DNA of 64,000 nucleotides from assembly GCA_947462105.1 (NCBI GenBank), contig CANHNJ010000010.1:1-64000 (forward strand). Direction: 5' to 3'. Of the stretch, positions 45,359 through 53,342 are shown one piece after another. The notes beneath the pieces were generated by a model. It made no database searches. It was not told the origin of the DNA and saw nothing but the letters and a program-made list of their open reading frames with translations. Positions within the stretch are counted from its first letter, which is position 1, and each line of letters opens with the position of its first letter. The translations under genes and the position numbers were made by a program. The stretch comes from Alphaproteobacteria bacterium (GTDB lineage Bacteria > Pseudomonadota > Alphaproteobacteria > Micropepsales > Micropepsaceae).

Positions 45359-46051
45359 ATGGCGATGCGCGTTCTAGTCACCCGGCCCCAGGAAGATGGC
45401 GCGGAAACCGCAGCCCTGCTGGCGGCGCGCGGCCATCAGGCGTTGCTGGCGCCATTGCTGGAAACGCGCTGGTTCGATGGCCCGGCGCTGGATCTTGACG
45501 GCATCGCCGCCATTCTCGCGACTTCGGCCAATGGCGTGCGCGCCCTGGTGCGCCGAACGGCCCGCCGCGACATTCCGGTTTTCGCGGTGGGTCCCCAGAC
45601 CACGCAGGAAGCACGTGCCGCCGGCTTCGCCCGCGTCGAGAATGCCGATGGCGATGCGCGCGCGCTGGCCGCTGCAGTGCCGGGCTGGTCGCGGGCGGGC
45701 GATGGCGCGCTGCTGCATGTCTGTGGTGAACAGAATGAAGGCGTCATGGCACAGAGCCTTGCCGCGCAAGGTTATGATGTGCGGCGCGAAATCCTCTATG
45801 TCGTGGTGCCGCGCGCCTTGCCCGCCGATGCGGCGCAGGCTTTGCGCGCCGGCACGGTGGATGCGGCAATCTTCTTTTCGCCGCGCAGCGCCCGCATTTT
45901 TGTGGAACAGGCCGGCGCAGCGTCATTGCAAGGCGTGATCGCGCTCTGCATCAGCCCGGCAACGGCGCAGGCCCTGCCGGATGGGGCTTTCCGAGAGGTC
46001 CGCATCGCGGCCAGGCCCAACCAGGACGCCCTGCTGGCGCTCCTGGACTGA
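45359..46051 (+). CDS. hemD: Uroporphyrinogen-III synthase
   Basis: A 230-residue bilobed enzyme closing the tetrapyrrole ring. [24 protein letters not shown] is the family start, and [15 protein letters not shown] is the conserved C-lobe motif. hemD is often divergent from tsaD in alphaproteobacteria (tsaD-hemD), which supports the assignment. hemC is not in the window. ATG 45359 or 45365. Confidence 0.9.
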   Translation: MAMRVLVTRPQEDGAETAALLAARGHQALLAPLLETRWFDGPALDLDGIAAILATSANGVRALVRRTARRDIPVFAVGPQTTQEARAAGFARVENADGDARALAAAVPGWSRAGDGALLHVCGEQNEGVMAQSLAAQGYDVRREILYVVVPRALPADAAQALRAGTVDAAIFFSPRSARIFVEQAGAASLQGVIALCISPATAQALPDGAFREVRIAARPNQDALLALLD

Positions 46052-46055
46052 CTAT

Positions 46056-46466
46056 CTATTCCAATAGCACGGTCAGGTCTTCGACCTGGTTGATGATCAA
46101 CCGGACAAAGCCTTCGTCATCCAGCACCGGCGTGTTCACCACGCGCCAGAAGCGCGGCACATAGCGGCCGCCTTCTGCCGGGGCGATGTCGAACTTGAAG
46201 CTGGGAATGATGTCGGCGGCGCGCGTCTTGAGTACGTTTAGCAGTGACTGGCGCAGCACCGAGACGCCATCGGCCGCGTTGCAGTTGGGATTGTCGGGGA
46301 AAATCTCAAAGAGGAATTTGCCCAGCGTCTCTTCCGGCCTTGTCATGGTGGCCTGGGCAAGGGCGTCGTTCTGCGCCACGATCCGCAAGGCGGGGTCGAG
46401 GACCAAGCACAGGCCCGGCTTGCTCTCGAACAGGGCCTGATCGGCAGGCGTCAGCAGGCTTGGCAT
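46056..46466 (-). CDS. Single PAS-domain protein
   Basis: A 136-residue protein that is essentially one PAS domain: LVLDPALRIVAQNDALAQATM, GKFLFEIFPDNP and VVNTPVLDDEGFVRLIINQVEDLT. No kinase, cyclase or DNA-binding part is attached. It may be a free-standing sensor module or the remains of a larger signalling protein. hemD is convergent with a 4-nt gap. Confidence 0.8.
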   Translation of the reverse strand: MPSLLTPADQALFESKPGLCLVLDPALRIVAQNDALAQATMTRPEETLGKFLFEIFPDNPNCNAADGVSVLRQSLLNVLKTRAADIIPSFKFDIAPAEGGRYVPRFWRVVNTPVLDDEGFVRLIINQVEDLTVLLE

Positions 46467-47058
46467 CGCACAACAGGCTCCCTGGACGGCGGCATACTAG
46501 ATTTCAGTGCCGGGCTGAGCCCCCCTCTATTCAGGGGGCATCCGACGCTTCACCTGCCATTTTCACAACCAATAGTTGTATTATTTTTAACCGCCACATC
46601 CCCCAGGGCGCGCTTATGACAGGGCAAGGCGGCCTTTCCCGGCGTCTTCACACCTGGCCCTGTACAAAGTTGCACACGCCATCCAACCCGGGATGTTCCG
46701 CACAAATTCCTCATACCATTTGGTTTTCGCCCCTGCGCGGCCTTGCCACGCTTGACGGCATCGAAGCGGAACCGTCACTCTTCGCGTATGCAGCAAGAGG
46801 TTTTTGCCAATACCGAGGACTTCGGCGGCCCGGACATCATCGCCGCGCCCTGCAAGGCCTCCCGTCCCGGCCAGGACGCGCCCTATGCCCGCCGCGACGC
46901 CGACGCCGGGACGGCTGTATCACCAGCAACAAAAGCAACAACAATAAGGCGCTTTCTTTTGCGCCCTGAGTTCGTCGCGCCTTAGCTCATGTACTATTTG
47001 TACACATCGCTCGGCGCCCCTGCTCAGGCCGCAAAATCGACGCGCCTGGAAGAATGAG
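46467..47058. other. 592-nt region without a confident gene
   Basis: It holds a GCCCCCT/AGGGGGC hairpin (about 46519-46539), a short ACAAC/GTTGT inverted repeat followed by a T-rich run (46565-46590), and the structured repeat copy 2 (46947-47047). One short frame from ATG 46788 (MQQEVFANTEDFGGPDIIAAP...) runs to 46985 across the repeat, has no ribosome site and is not recognisable. I see no reliable coding signal. Confidence 0.6.
46947..47047 (+). repeat. Structured intergenic element, copy 2 of 3
   Basis: The outer helix is AGGCGC/GCGCCT (46947-46952 with 47042-47047). The second helix is TTTTGCGCCCTGAG (46957-46970) with CTCAGGCCGCAAAA (47023-47036), 13 of 14 paired. The third is GCGCC (46977-46981) with GGCGC (47013-47017). 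The inner hairpin is TGTAC/GTACA (46990-46994 with 47000-47004) around TATTT. It ends 11 nt before the ATG of the gene at 47059. Confidence 0.78.
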
Positions 47059-47415
47059 ATGCGGGGAAAGAAAAGAGATATTGGCGGCGTCATCAAGATT
47101 GGCGATTTTCCGCTGCGCTGGTCGGTGAAAAGCGAGCCGATCTGGAAATCCACCGATGGCGATATCGGCCTGCGCCTGAGCGTGGTGCGGCATGATGAGG
47201 CCCTGACGCGGCACGGCACGCCGCGCGCCTGGCGCGAACTGATCCTGCAATTTCCGTTTGAAAAGCCCAAGCACGCCACGCGGTTTCCGGAACGGCCGGA
47301 CGTGACACCCGAGAAACTGGCGGCGGCCATCCACATCGCGATGGAAGCAGGCTGGGAGCCATACTCCCGTGGCCGCGCGATGGAGCTAATACTGGAAGCG
47401 GGCGACTTGCCCTGA
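47059..47415 (+). CDS. Conserved-looking hypothetical protein, 118 residues
   Basis: I do not recognise the family. The product is soluble and basic with a beta-rich start (DIGGVIKIGDFPLRWSVKSEPIW) and helical end (VTPEKLAAAIHIAMEAGWEPYSRGRAMELILEAGDLP). There are no cysteines or catalytic motifs. GGAAG about 7 nt before the ATG is a fair ribosome site. It is the only plausible intact gene between hemD/PAS and the MFS gene, and element copy 2 occupies its leader. Confidence 0.6.
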   Translation: MRGKKRDIGGVIKIGDFPLRWSVKSEPIWKSTDGDIGLRLSVVRHDEALTRHGTPRAWRELILQFPFEKPKHATRFPERPDVTPEKLAAAIHIAMEAGWEPYSRGRAMELILEAGDLP

Positions 47416-47423
47416 AGAAAGAT

Positions 47424-48120
47424 CTAGACGGCCAGTGACCGGCGTTCGGCGTTGGTGGCGAAGATCTCCAGCTCGTCGCTGACTTCCGGCATCAGCGCAT
47501 CCCAGTCGCCGAACTTTTCCGGCTAGCAAACTCGCGTCTTCGCATACCCGGGATATTCGTTCGTCCCCAGCTGCTGCCAGGTGCGGCCGGCGGTGACCGC
47601 AGCGGCGATGGGAGCGGAAATCAACATGCCAACCGCAGCACAAAGCGCGGCCGCACCTTTGATATCCTATTTCAGGTTCATGCCCTCGATCTGGTGAACG
47701 GTGACGCCGAACTGTTCGGCGGCGCGCGGCAGCTCCTGCGCACAGTCGCCATATTGAAGGCATTGCGCCGCTGACGCCCGGCGTGGCCAGCACGGGCCTT
47801 AGCCATCGATGGGCGAGAAATACTTGGCGCGCTTTGCCTGCAGCATCATGGAACACTGGCACAGGCCGACCTTGCGGCCCGGCAGGGCAGCCAGCTGGGC
47901 GCGGAAATCCGCCACCCGGGCCGGGTCCGGCACCAGGAAGGGCTTGTGCGGGAAATCGGCCAGCGACTTGCGATAGTGCTGCAAGGGCGGTGCCCATCGG
48001 CGCCCACAGGTCGGGCTTGTTGTTCTTGGTCGCGAAGGGAATGAGCCGCAGCGCCTTGTTGCCGTCGGCATCGACCAGGGCGCAGCGGCCAGGGCTGCGC
48101 CAAGGGTGAGGGCGGCAATA
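47424..48120 (-). pseudogene. TPR/glycosyltransferase-like protein, degraded remnant
   Basis: Three-frame reading of the minus strand recovers the C-terminal half of the TPR proteins that accompany flagellar or surface modification. In order: HYRKSLADFPHKPFLVPDP, GRKVGL...SMMLQAKRAKYFSPIDG, a stop, RPVLATPGVS, LQYGDCAQEL, FGVTVHQIEGMNLK, a TAG stop, DIKGAAALCAA, AKTRVC, a second TAG, PEKFGDWDALMPEVSDELE. At least two in-frame stops and several frameshifts separate these blocks, and the N-terminal TPR part is gone. The decay is too extensive for sequencing error. A DUF6165 gene, often its neighbour, survives at 59297. Confidence 0.8.
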
Positions 48121-48308
48121 AGAATATTAAAGAGGAGCGCGGCGCATGAAGGGCTTCTGCCTTTCGGTTCGACGAACGCCTTGCCAGAAGCGTGTCGCCA
48201 GAAATTGACAAAATAGTAATATAATTAATTTCTTATTTCGCCGTAGTGACAGCCAAAAGCGCCACCCGGCAGAAGCTGCACTGTCAAATGATCGTGGTTA
48301 AAAAGATT

Positions 48309-49571
48309 CTAAAGATTCGCGTAGCGGCGCTGCTTCGATCCGATTGCCAACGAGGCGAAGGCGGCGATCACCGCCACCACCCCCGCCAGCACGAAGGCGT
48401 CGAGATAGCTGCCGAAATAGGTGCGGCTGATGCCGGCGAGATAGGCGGCGCTGGCCGCACCCACCTGATGGCTGGCCGAAATCCAGCCGAACAGGATCGG
48501 GCCCCGCTTCGGCCCGAAGGTGCGGGTGGTGATGGCGACGGTGGGCGGCACGGTAGCAATCCAGTCCAGGCCATAGATCACCGCGAACAGCGACAGGCCA
48601 TAGAAGCTGAAATCGGCGAAGGGCAGGTAGATCAGCGACAGCCCGCGCAGGCCGTAATACCAGAACAGCAGCTTGCGCGGTTCGAAGCGGTCGGTGAGCC
48701 AGCCGCTGGCGGTGGTGCCGACCAGGTCGAACACGCCCATGATCGCCAGCAGCCCGCCCGCCGCCGTCACCGCCATGCCGTTGTCGGCGCAGAAGGCGAT
48801 CATGTGGGTGCCGATCAGGCCGTTGGTGGTGAAGCCGCAGACGAAGAAGGTGCCCGACAGCAGCCAGAAATCGCGATGGCGCACGCCTTCGCCCAAGGCG
48901 CTGAAGGCGGTGCGGATGGGGTTGCTGGTCTCGCGCGGCGGCACGGGATGATGCTCGTCCGCGCCGAAGGGCTTCTCGCCGATATCCTGCGGCCATTCCG
49001 GCAGGAAGAAGAAGACCACCGGGATCAGCAGCGCCATCACCGCCGCCACCGCCATCACCACCGGCTGCCAGCCATGATGCTCGGCAATCGCCGCCAGGCC
49101 GGGAATGAAGATCAGCGTGCCGGTGGAGGTGGAAGCGGCAAACAGCCCCATCACCAGGCCGCGATGGGTGGTGAACCAGCGGTTGACGATGGTGGCCGAC
49201 AGCACGTTGGTGATGCAGCCCGAACCGATGCCGGACACCAGGCCCCAGGTCACGACCAGATGCCAGGTCTGTGTCATCATCAGGCTGGTGGCGGTGGACA
49301 GGCTCATCATCGCCAGCGCGGTCAGCACCGTGGCGCGAATGCCGAAGCGCTGCATCGCGGCGGCGGCGAAGGGACCGGTGATGCCGAACAGGAATATCCC
49401 GGTAGCGGCGGCAAAGCTGATGCTGCTGCGCGACCAGCCGAACGCATCCTCCCACGGCACCATCAGCACGCCGGGGGTGGAGCGCAGGCCAGCCGCCGCC
49501 AGCAGCGCGCAGAAGATCAGCGCGGCGACTGCCAGTGCGTAATGCCGCCCGAAAAAGCTGCGCTTCCCCAT
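48309..49571 (-). CDS. Major facilitator superfamily transporter
   Basis: A 420-residue protein with 12 predicted membrane helices. GWSRSSISFAAATGIFLFGITGP near residue 45 and SGWLTDRFEPRKLLFWYYGLRGLS between the halves (loop 8-9) carry the MFS motif A-like pattern. It resembles monocarboxylate/oxalate-formate antiporter-type carriers. The substrate is not predictable. It follows the TPR pseudogene and precedes a duplicated oxygenase fragment. Confidence 0.88.
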   Translation of the reverse strand: MGKRSFFGRHYALAVAALIFCALLAAAGLRSTPGVLMVPWEDAFGWSRSSISFAAATGIFLFGITGPFAAAAMQRFGIRATVLTALAMMSLSTATSLMMTQTWHLVVTWGLVSGIGSGCITNVLSATIVNRWFTTHRGLVMGLFAASTSTGTLIFIPGLAAIAEHHGWQPVVMAVAAVMALLIPVVFFFLPEWPQDIGEKPFGADEHHPVPPRETSNPIRTAFSALGEGVRHRDFWLLSGTFFVCGFTTNGLIGTHMIAFCADNGMAVTAAGGLLAIMGVFDLVGTTASGWLTDRFEPRKLLFWYYGLRGLSLIYLPFADFSFYGLSLFAVIYGLDWIATVPPTVAITTRTFGPKRGPILFGWISASHQVGAASAAYLAGISRTYFGSYLDAFVLAGVVAVIAAFASLAIGSKQRRYANL

Positions 49572-49643
49572 GTCCTCACGGTTCTTGGACCGATTTGCCC
49601 CAGCCTAGCAGGTTTGCCCGGCTGGCGGAGGCCGGGCAGGCGT

Positions 49644-49694
49644 GGCACCCGCCGCGCGCTGGTGATATGGACGGCAGGACCGCATTTCCGCTGA
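49644..49694 (+). pseudogene. Remnant of a 2OG-Fe(II) oxygenase C-terminus
   Basis: These 51 nt read GTRRALVIWTAGPHFR followed by TGA. The intact gene just downstream ends GTRKALVCWAAGPHFR-TGA; 41 of the 51 nucleotides are identical by hand alignment. Nothing upstream of 49644 continues the similarity. The intact gene starts 10 nt later, so this is a leftover of a tandem duplicate. Confidence 0.75.
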
Positions 49695-49704
49695 AGGCCG
49701 GACC

Positions 49705-50283
49705 ATGCAAGACGATCCCTACTCGCAACTGAGGCCGTTCGCGGTCTGGGAACATGCGTTTACGGCGCCGGAGTTGGACGCCATCGTGGCGCTGGGCGAC
49801 CGCCTGCGGCTGGAGAAAGCCACCATTACCTATCAGCCGGGCGAGGACACCGACGATCCCACCCGCATCACCCGCACCGCCTGGCTGGGGCGCGATGCCC
49901 AGACCAGCTGGATCTATGAGCGGATGGAGCGCATCGCCCGCACCCTCAACAATCACATCTACCGCTTCGACCTCACCGGCTTTTCCGACCTGTTCCAGTA
50001 CACAGTCTATCGTGCCGAGGAAGGCGGGCATTTCGACTGGCACATCGACCAGATTCCCCAGCCGGCGCTGCGCAAGCTGTCCTTTTCCCTCCAGCTCTCC
50101 GACCCGTCCGACTATGAAGGCTGCGACCTGGAAATCCATGCCGGTACCCGGATCGACAAGGTGAGCCGCGCCCGTGGCGCGGTGGTGGCCTTTCCCGCCT
50201 ATGTCATTCACCGCGTGACGCCGATCCGCGCCGGCACCCGCAAGGCGCTGGTGTGCTGGGCGGCAGGACCACACTTTCGCTGA
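49705..50283 (+). CDS. 2OG-Fe(II) oxygenase (PKHD-type hydroxylase-like)
   Basis: A 192-residue double-stranded beta-helix dioxygenase. HFDWHIDQ near residue 109 supplies the His and Asp iron ligands, VIHRVTPI near residue 171 the distal His, and GTRKALVCWAAGPHFR at the end the 2-oxoglutarate Arg. It resembles the PiuC/YbiX PKHD group linked to iron-dependent uptake, but no TonB receptor is adjacent. A copy of its tail precedes it (49644-49694). Confidence 0.86.
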   Translation: MQDDPYSQLRPFAVWEHAFTAPELDAIVALGDRLRLEKATITYQPGEDTDDPTRITRTAWLGRDAQTSWIYERMERIARTLNNHIYRFDLTGFSDLFQYTVYRAEEGGHFDWHIDQIPQPALRKLSFSLQLSDPSDYEGCDLEIHAGTRIDKVSRARGAVVAFPAYVIHRVTPIRAGTRKALVCWAAGPHFR

Positions 50284-50351
50284 GCGGACGCATGGACAGG
50301 GGCGGGCGGGCTCCCTATTTTCGCCTCACCTTTTGATCAGGATTCGCCGGC

Positions 50352-50456
50352 ATGGCTCCGCGTCCCGCGCTACTTTGTATCCTTGCTGGCTGGGGCCCCG
50401 GCGGCGACAGCCGCCCATCAAACCAGGCCAACCCCTGCAACCTGGTGATGTCGTGA
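50352..50456 (+). pseudogene. Duplicated N-terminus of gpmI, or a 34-residue leader ORF
   Basis: ATG 50352 opens MAPRPALLCILAGWG, which matches the intact enzyme's start PRPALLCILDGWG at 12 of 13 residues from PRP onward. The nucleotides agree at 31 of 39, mostly differing at third codon positions. The one residue change, Asp to Ala, hits the metal-binding Asp of the enzyme. After that the similarity stops and the frame ends in TGA at 50454-50456, overlapping the GTG of gpmI as GTGA. It may be a decayed duplicate or a translated, coupled leader. Confidence 0.65.
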
Positions 50457-52018
50457 GCATTCCGCGCCCCGCGCTTCTTTGCATTCTCGACGGCTGGGGT
50501 TGGCGGCCCGAGGATGCTGCCGACAACGCCATCGCCAGGGCGCGGACGCCCAACTACACGCGCATGCTGGCCGACAGCCCCTATGCTTTGCTCGCCACCT
50601 CCGGTACGGCCGTGGGCCTGCCGCGCGGCCAGATGGGCAATTCCGAAGTCGGACACATGAATATCGGTGCCGGCCGCGTCGTGGCGCAGGATCTGCCGCG
50701 CATCGATGTCGCCATTGAAGACGGGTCGCTCGCCACGCGTCCTGTGCTGGTGGACCTCATCAACAAGGCCAAGGCTCCGGAGCGTAACCGAGAGGGTGAG
50801 CGACCAATAAATAAAGGCGGGGCGCTGCACATCATGGGCCTGCTGTCGCCGGGCGGCGTGCATGCGCATCAGGATCACATCGCCGCGCTGGTCAAGGCGG
50901 CTGCTGGCGTGCCCGTTTTCATCCATGCTTTCCTCGATGGCCGCGACACGCCGCCGAAAAGCGCGCGCGGCTTTGTCGAGAAATTCCTGAATGACATTGC
51001 CGGGATTCCCGGCGTGCGCCTCGCCACCATTTCGGGCCGCTTCTATGGCATGGACCGCGACAAGCGCTGGGACCGCGTGGAAAAGGCCTATGCCGCGATT
51101 GTCGATGCCGATGCGATCCGCTTCGCCGATCCGCTGGCGGCGATTGACGCCTCCTATGCCGCTGATGTCACCGACGAGTTTATGCTGCCGGTGGTGCTGG
51201 ACGAATATGCCGGCGCGCGCGATGGCGACGTGCTGCTGTTCGCCCATTTCCGCGCCGACCGCGCCCGCGAGATTTCTGCCGCGCTGCTCGATCCCGGCTT
51301 TGACGGCTTTGTCCGTCCGCGCGTGGTGCGGTTCGCCGCCGCGGCTGGCCTGACCGAATATTCCGACGCGTTGAAGCCGTTGATGGCCGCCATTTTCCCG
51401 CCGGAAGATGTGCGCGAAACGCTAGGCGAAGTGATCGCTGCGCGCGGACTCAGGCAGCTCCGCATCGCCGAGACCGAGAAATACGCCCATGTCACTTTCT
51501 TCCTGAATGGCGGGCGCGAAACCCAGTTCGAGGGCGAGGACCGCATCCTGGTGCCCAGCCCCAAAGTGACGACCTATGATCTCAAGCCTGACATGAGTGC
51601 GGGCGAAGTCACCGACAAGCTGGAAGCGGCGATCCTGTCGGGCAAATACGATCTCATCGTCTGCAACTATGCCAATCCCGACATGGTCGGTCACACCGGC
51701 ATCATGCATGCGGCGCTGGCGGCGGTGGAAACCATCGACGCGGCGCTGGGCCGCCTGCGCGCCGCCATCGAGAAGATGGGTGGCGTCATGCTGGTCACCG
51801 CCGATCACGGCAATATCGAGATGATGGAAGACCCGGAGACCAAAGAGCCTTTCACGGCCCACACCACGCTGGACGTTCCGGTGATCGTGGTGAACGGCCC
51901 GCGCGCCACGCTGGCGAATGGCCGTCTTGCCGATGTCGCGCCCACCATGCTCGACCTGATGGGCTTGCCTGCACCGGCGGTGATGACCGGCCATTCCCTG
52001 CTCAAGCGCGAGGCCTGA
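50453..52018 (+). CDS. gpmI: 2,3-bisphosphoglycerate-independent phosphoglycerate mutase
   Basis: A 521-residue glycolytic enzyme of the alkaline phosphatase superfamily. LLCILDGWGWR near residue 8 gives the metal Asp, GQMGNSEVGHMNIG near residue 60 the catalytic Ser, then DGRDTPPKSA, RFYGMDRDKRWDR, FRADRAREIS and VTADHGNIEMM complete the two Mn sites. It interconverts 3- and 2-phosphoglycerate. The GTG start overlaps a 34-codon frame carrying a second, altered copy of its own N-terminus. Confidence 0.95.
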   Translation: MSIPRPALLCILDGWGWRPEDAADNAIARARTPNYTRMLADSPYALLATSGTAVGLPRGQMGNSEVGHMNIGAGRVVAQDLPRIDVAIEDGSLATRPVLVDLINKAKAPERNREGERPINKGGALHIMGLLSPGGVHAHQDHIAALVKAAAGVPVFIHAFLDGRDTPPKSARGFVEKFLNDIAGIPGVRLATISGRFYGMDRDKRWDRVEKAYAAIVDADAIRFADPLAAIDASYAADVTDEFMLPVVLDEYAGARDGDVLLFAHFRADRAREISAALLDPGFDGFVRPRVVRFAAAAGLTEYSDALKPLMAAIFPPEDVRETLGEVIAARGLRQLRIAETEKYAHVTFFLNGGRETQFEGEDRILVPSPKVTTYDLKPDMSAGEVTDKLEAAILSGKYDLIVCNYANPDMVGHTGIMHAALAAVETIDAALGRLRAAIEKMGGVMLVTADHGNIEMMEDPETKEPFTAHTTLDVPVIVVNGPRATLANGRLADVAPTMLDLMGLPAPAVMTGHSLLKREA

Positions 52019-52019
52019 C

Positions 52020-53342
52020 CTGAAGCGGACGGCACTCCTTTTCCTGCTTGGCGCGGCGCTGGTGATGCCGCCGCTGCCCGATGCCGCCGCGCAGACACGC
52101 AAACCCGCCGTCCAGAAAACAACAAAGCCGCGCGCCCGGATCGTCGACATCATCCGGCCGCGCCCGCGCCCGCTCCATCGCCTCGATGCGCCGCCGGAAC
52201 AGCCGCTCGATCTTTCCCATGCCGTGCCCGGCCGCAGCATGGCGCAGATGCCGTCCAGTGCCGAACAGTTGCAGGCGCTCAACAGCCGGATCCAGCAGCA
52301 GACGCCGCAGGTGGCGGCGGCGCGCCAGAAAAGCGATGCGCTCTCTGCCGAAGCCGCCGCCCTGCGCAAGAAGCTGATCATCACGGCGGCGCAGATTGCG
52401 CAGTTCGAACGCGACCGGGTGGAGCAGACCAGGCGCATCGCCGAACTGACGGCAGAGGATGCGCGGCTGGGCGCGGGCTTCGCGCGCGACCGCGTTGCCG
52501 TCACCCAGTTGCTGGCGGTGCTGCAACGGCTGCAGCATGACATGCCACCGGCGCTGGCGATGACGTCGGGCGACGCGCTGGGCGCGGCGCGGGGCTCCCT
52601 GCTGATCGGCGCGTCCCTGCCGCCGGTCTATGCGCGGGCGGCCGCCCTGTCGCGGCGGCTGGAAGCGCTGGCGCGGACACGGGCGGAACTGGCCGCCAGG
52701 CGGACCCAGGCGGACGTGACGGAAAAATCCCTCACCCGGGCGCGGGCAGAACTGGGCGTGCTGCTGGACCAGAAGGAGCAGGAGGCCCAGGACGCCGCCG
52801 GAACCTACGGAAACCTGCAAAAACAGTTGGCGGTGATTGCCGCCGAAGCCGCCGATTTCCAGGTGCTGCTGAACCGCATCGCGCGCCTGCGCCGCGCGCC
52901 GGACGCGCAAAGCGGCGTGGTAACCGTGGAATCGCGGGCGGGCGGCGGTTTCGAGGTAGTGGCCCGGGGATCACTGCTGCCGCCGGTGGTCGGCACCCTG
53001 TTGCCGCCCGGTTCCGGCTCTGGCCCAGGCTCCAGCTTTGTCGTCCTGCCAGGGGCGCAGGTCATCGCGCCTGCCGACGGCAAGGTTTTGTTCGCCGGTC
53101 CTTACCATAGGTCCGGATATGTCTTGATCCTGGAGATCAGCACTGGCTACGATCTGGTCTTGGCGGGGTTGGGACAGGTTACGGTGCGTCCGAACGACGA
53201 GCTGCTGGCGGGTGAACCCGTCGGAACCATGCCGGGCAAAGACGGCGATGGCAGGCTCTACTTCGAACTCCGGCGTGACGGCAAAGGGCTCGATCCTGCG
53301 CCCTGGCTCAGCCTCGATTTGAGGAAGGCGAAGAAAACATGA
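52020..53342 (+). CDS. Murein hydrolase activator EnvC family protein
   Basis: A 440-residue exported protein. With a CTG start at 52020 (GAGG 7-8 nt upstream) the N-terminus is MKRTALLFLLGAALVMPPL...AAAQ, a proper signal peptide; the first conventional start, GTG 52062, would leave out most of it. A coiled coil (about 85-280) is followed by a LytM/M23 domain (VIAPADGKVLFAGPYHRSGYVLILE...) lacking the zinc histidines, as in EnvC, so it should activate an amidase rather than cut peptidoglycan. It is coupled with ctpA by a 4-nt overlap. Confidence 0.88.
   Translation: MKRTALLFLLGAALVMPPLPDAAAQTRKPAVQKTTKPRARIVDIIRPRPRPLHRLDAPPEQPLDLSHAVPGRSMAQMPSSAEQLQALNSRIQQQTPQVAAARQKSDALSAEAAALRKKLIITAAQIAQFERDRVEQTRRIAELTAEDARLGAGFARDRVAVTQLLAVLQRLQHDMPPALAMTSGDALGAARGSLLIGASLPPVYARAAALSRRLEALARTRAELAARRTQADVTEKSLTRARAELGVLLDQKEQEAQDAAGTYGNLQKQLAVIAAEAADFQVLLNRIARLRRAPDAQSGVVTVESRAGGGFEVVARGSLLPPVVGTLLPPGSGSGPGSSFVVLPGAQVIAPADGKVLFAGPYHRSGYVLILEISTGYDLVLAGLGQVTVRPNDELLAGEPVGTMPGKDGDGRLYFELRRDGKGLDPAPWLSLDLRKAKKT

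Noticed and set aside
46788-46985. Possible small gene starting MQQEVFANTED
   Set aside because: No ribosome site, no recognisable similarity, and its 3' end runs through the structured repeat. Too weak to annotate as a gene.
48246-49694. Open frame of about 480 codons on the + strand opposite the MFS gene
   Set aside because: The bulk is a shadow. Only its last 16 codons are meaningful, as the oxygenase remnant at 49644-49694.
52020-53342. Active M23 peptidase
   Set aside because: The zinc-ligand histidines are not present in the C-terminal domain, so an EnvC-like activator role is more likely than direct cleavage.
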